6,499 bases of DNA, from NCBI GenBank assembly GCA_016209865.1, contig JACQVL010000321.1:1-6499 (forward strand). Direction: 5' to 3'. A model generated the notes under the pieces. That model made no database searches, was not told the origin of the DNA, and was given only the letters and a program-made list of their open reading frames with translations. The DNA comes from Candidatus Latescibacterota bacterium (GTDB lineage: Bacteria > JAAXHH01 > JACQVL01). Positions 4,993 to 6,499 of this stretch are shown here, piece by piece. Position 1 is the stretch's first letter, and each line of letters begins with the position of its first letter. Both the position numbers and the translations under genes were made by a program.

Positions 4993-6499
4993 ATGAGCGC
5001 CGGTTTCGTTTTTATCTCTCATGCCAGCAAGGATGATGACTTTGTTCAAAAACTGCGTCTTACCCTCGAAAGCCGGCGGATCAGCGTGTGGGTGGATTCC
5101 CGGAACCTGCGCGGCGGCGCTAAACTGGCATCGGAAATCGAGCAAGCGATCCAACAGGCGCGGCAGGTCGTGGTGGTACTCAGTCTCCATACCATCAATT
5201 CTCCCTGGGTCCGCAAAGAGATTCAGAAGGCTCAACAGGTGGAGCAGCAGCGTAAGGCTGAGGGGTACCGGGTGATCCCACTTCTCTTGCCCGGGGTCGA
5301 GCCCGCAGCCCTGGCCTCGTGGTTTGACGAAGAACCTGTCGCTGTGCCCATCCGGTTGAACCCCGGTGGCCTGGATGAGGCGTTGCCTGCGATCCTCGCC
5401 GCACTGGGGGAGCGCCTTCCTACCGACGCCCAACCGTTGCAGACCGTTGAGACGAAGCCCGTCGAAGAACTCATGCTGGAATTAAGCGACCCCCAAATCC
5501 AGAGCCATGAAGGCAAGCGTCGGGGCACAGCCACCGCCACTCTGGTCTATGAACCCGCCGATCGGACGGCTCGGAGGGTGGAAAGCACGCGCTTTCGCTT
5601 TACTGCACCACTCGGTCCTATCGAAGCCGAAGACCTGCGCTGGTATCTGGAGGGCTACTATCTCTGGCCGACGGGGGTCTTTAAGGAGCGTGCTGAGCGC
5701 ATCGAGGCCCAACTGCCGCACTGGGGCCAGGAGTTGTACCAGGCCGCGTTGGCCACCCCGGCCGCCCAGGACGCTCTGACGATCTGGCAACAGACCGCAG
5801 GCGGTGCAGAGCGCCGGTTCTCTGTGCTGGTCGATAGTGATTTGCCCGACGGGACGAGTCAGGAAGAACGGACTGCCGCCCGTGAGGCCGCCAGCGATTT
5901 GCTGGCTTTGCCGTGGGAACTCCTGCACGATGGGCGGGGCTATCTGTTTCAGGGCAGGCATGCCGTCCGGGTCCGTCGCCGGTTGCCCAATCGCCGTCCA
6001 CAACCCGTGGCCGTGACCGATTTACCCATCCGCATCTTACTGGTCAGTCCCCGGCCTGAAGACGAACAGACTGGCTACCTCGACCACCGCAGCAGTGCTT
6101 TGCCCCTGGTGGAGGCGGTAGAGAGCCTGGGGGAACTGGCGACCCTCACCGTACTCACCCCGCCGACTTTCCCCGCTTTGCAAGAAGTCCTGCAACGGGC
6201 TGCGGACGAGGAGCAGCCGTTTGATGTGGTGCATTTCGACGGTCACGGGGTGTATGACCGTGAACACGGACTGGGTGTGCTGTGCTTTGAAGACCCGAAC
6301 AACGCGCAGAAATTGCACAACCGGGCGATGATCCCGGTGCATGCCGAAAAATTAGCCGGCGTGATGCGCGATTACCGCATTCCGCTGGTCTTTCTGGACG
6401 CCTGTCAGACCGCCACCACGGAGGACGACCCTACCGCCTCCGTTGCCGCCCGGCTGTTGGACGAGGGGGTCACGTCCGTGGTAGCCATGAGCCACAGCG
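4993..6499 (+). CDS. TIR-CHAT fusion protein, probable immune or cell-death effector, 3' end cut
   Basis: My translation from 4993 is open for 502 codons to the window edge. Residues 4-100 form a TIR domain: FVFISHASKDDDF (box 1), VWVDSRNLRGG (box 2), the helix ASEIEQAIQQA, VVVVLS and SPWVRKEI (box 3). Residues 105-155 look like a linker. Residues 160-350 are a pre-domain with WYLEGYYLWPTGVF and LLALPWELLHDGRGYLF. From about 346 comes the CHAT protease (caspase/separase fold, clan CD): VVHFDGHGVY puts the catalytic His at 418 and LVFLDACQTA the nucleophile at Cys471, followed by SVAARLLDEGVTSVVAM. Both dyad residues are intact, so an active cysteine protease is expected. TIR domains act as NAD-cleaving enzymes or as signalling adaptors; CHAT proteases act in bacterial immunity, for example the Csx29 partner of type III-E CRISPR. 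A role in defence or programmed death is inferred, not shown. There is no signal peptide or membrane segment. Any C-terminal sensor or repeats lie beyond the window. Confidence 0.92.
   Translation, partial: MSAGFVFISHASKDDDFVQKLRLTLESRRISVWVDSRNLRGGAKLASEIEQAIQQARQVVVVLSLHTINSPWVRKEIQKAQQVEQQRKAEGYRVIPLLLPGVEPAALASWFDEEPVAVPIRLNPGGLDEALPAILAALGERLPTDAQPLQTVETKPVEELMLELSDPQIQSHEGKRRGTATATLVYEPADRTARRVESTRFRFTAPLGPIEAEDLRWYLEGYYLWPTGVFKERAERIEAQLPHWGQELYQAALATPAAQDALTIWQQTAGGAERRFSVLVDSDLPDGTSQEERTAAREAASDLLALPWELLHDGRGYLFQGRHAVRVRRRLPNRRPQPVAVTDLPIRILLVSPRPEDEQTGYLDHRSSALPLVEAVESLGELATLTVLTPPTFPALQEVLQRAADEEQPFDVVHFDGHGVYDREHGLGVLCFEDPNNAQKLHNRAMIPVHAEKLAGVMRDYRIPLVFLDACQTATTEDDPTASVAARLLDEGVTSVVAMSHS

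Noticed and set aside
5482-6003. 173-codon open frame on the - strand inside the TIR-CHAT gene, plus shorter ones on both strands
   Set aside because: The + strand frame from 4993 is uninterrupted and carries recognisable TIR and CHAT motifs, so the others are shadows.

Overview
The window is about 6.5 kb from a GC-rich bacterial chromosome. All five genes I can support lie on the + strand. Coding parts are strongly GC-rich; about 4530-4800 is visibly AT-richer. Shine-Dalgarno sites precede the oxidoreductase and TIR-CHAT genes, and signal peptides (one with a lipobox-like end) mark the two exported proteins. The gene mix suggests a free-living heterotroph that takes up sugars and secretes peptidases. 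From memory, the TIR-CHAT protein looks most like those of Chloroflexota, Cyanobacteria and related uncultured lineages, but the phylum cannot be fixed from this sequence.

Region 1 (1-2794) is a tightly spaced, probably co-transcribed metabolic group. It holds the last 46 residues of a PLP-dependent cysteine synthase, then after 10 bp a Gfo/Idh/MocA-family oxidoreductase, then after 20 bp an exported zinc carboxypeptidase of family M14 with all ligands present.

Region 2 (2795-3003) carries no gene. It holds two tandem copies of a roughly 83-bp element. Each copy has a CCCCT/AGGGG hairpin followed by a second hairpin; in copy 2 the second hairpin is a perfect 12-bp stem. Several differences between the copies preserve base pairing, so this may be a structured RNA leader or a REP-like repeat. 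A probable lipoprotein sugar-binding protein of an ABC transporter (3004-4425) starts 16 nt after the last hairpin without a visible Shine-Dalgarno site. No permease gene follows it.

Region 3 (4426-4992) is a gene-free boundary: a long inverted repeat built from AGGTCCCAAGT words, an AT-rich stretch with dyads, a weak candidate promoter, and a short 5' leader with a small hairpin and a good Shine-Dalgarno site.

Region 4 (4993 to the window end) is an open-ended gene for a TIR-CHAT fusion. It has an N-terminal TIR domain, a linker and pre-domain, and a caspase/separase-like CHAT protease with an intact predicted His/Cys dyad (His418, Cys471). This architecture is typical of prokaryotic immunity or programmed-death effectors and is the most interesting item here. 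The gene is cut by the window edge, so partners, any C-terminal repeats and its operon are unseen. It appears to form a separate accessory unit, divided from the metabolic genes by the repeat-rich spacer.
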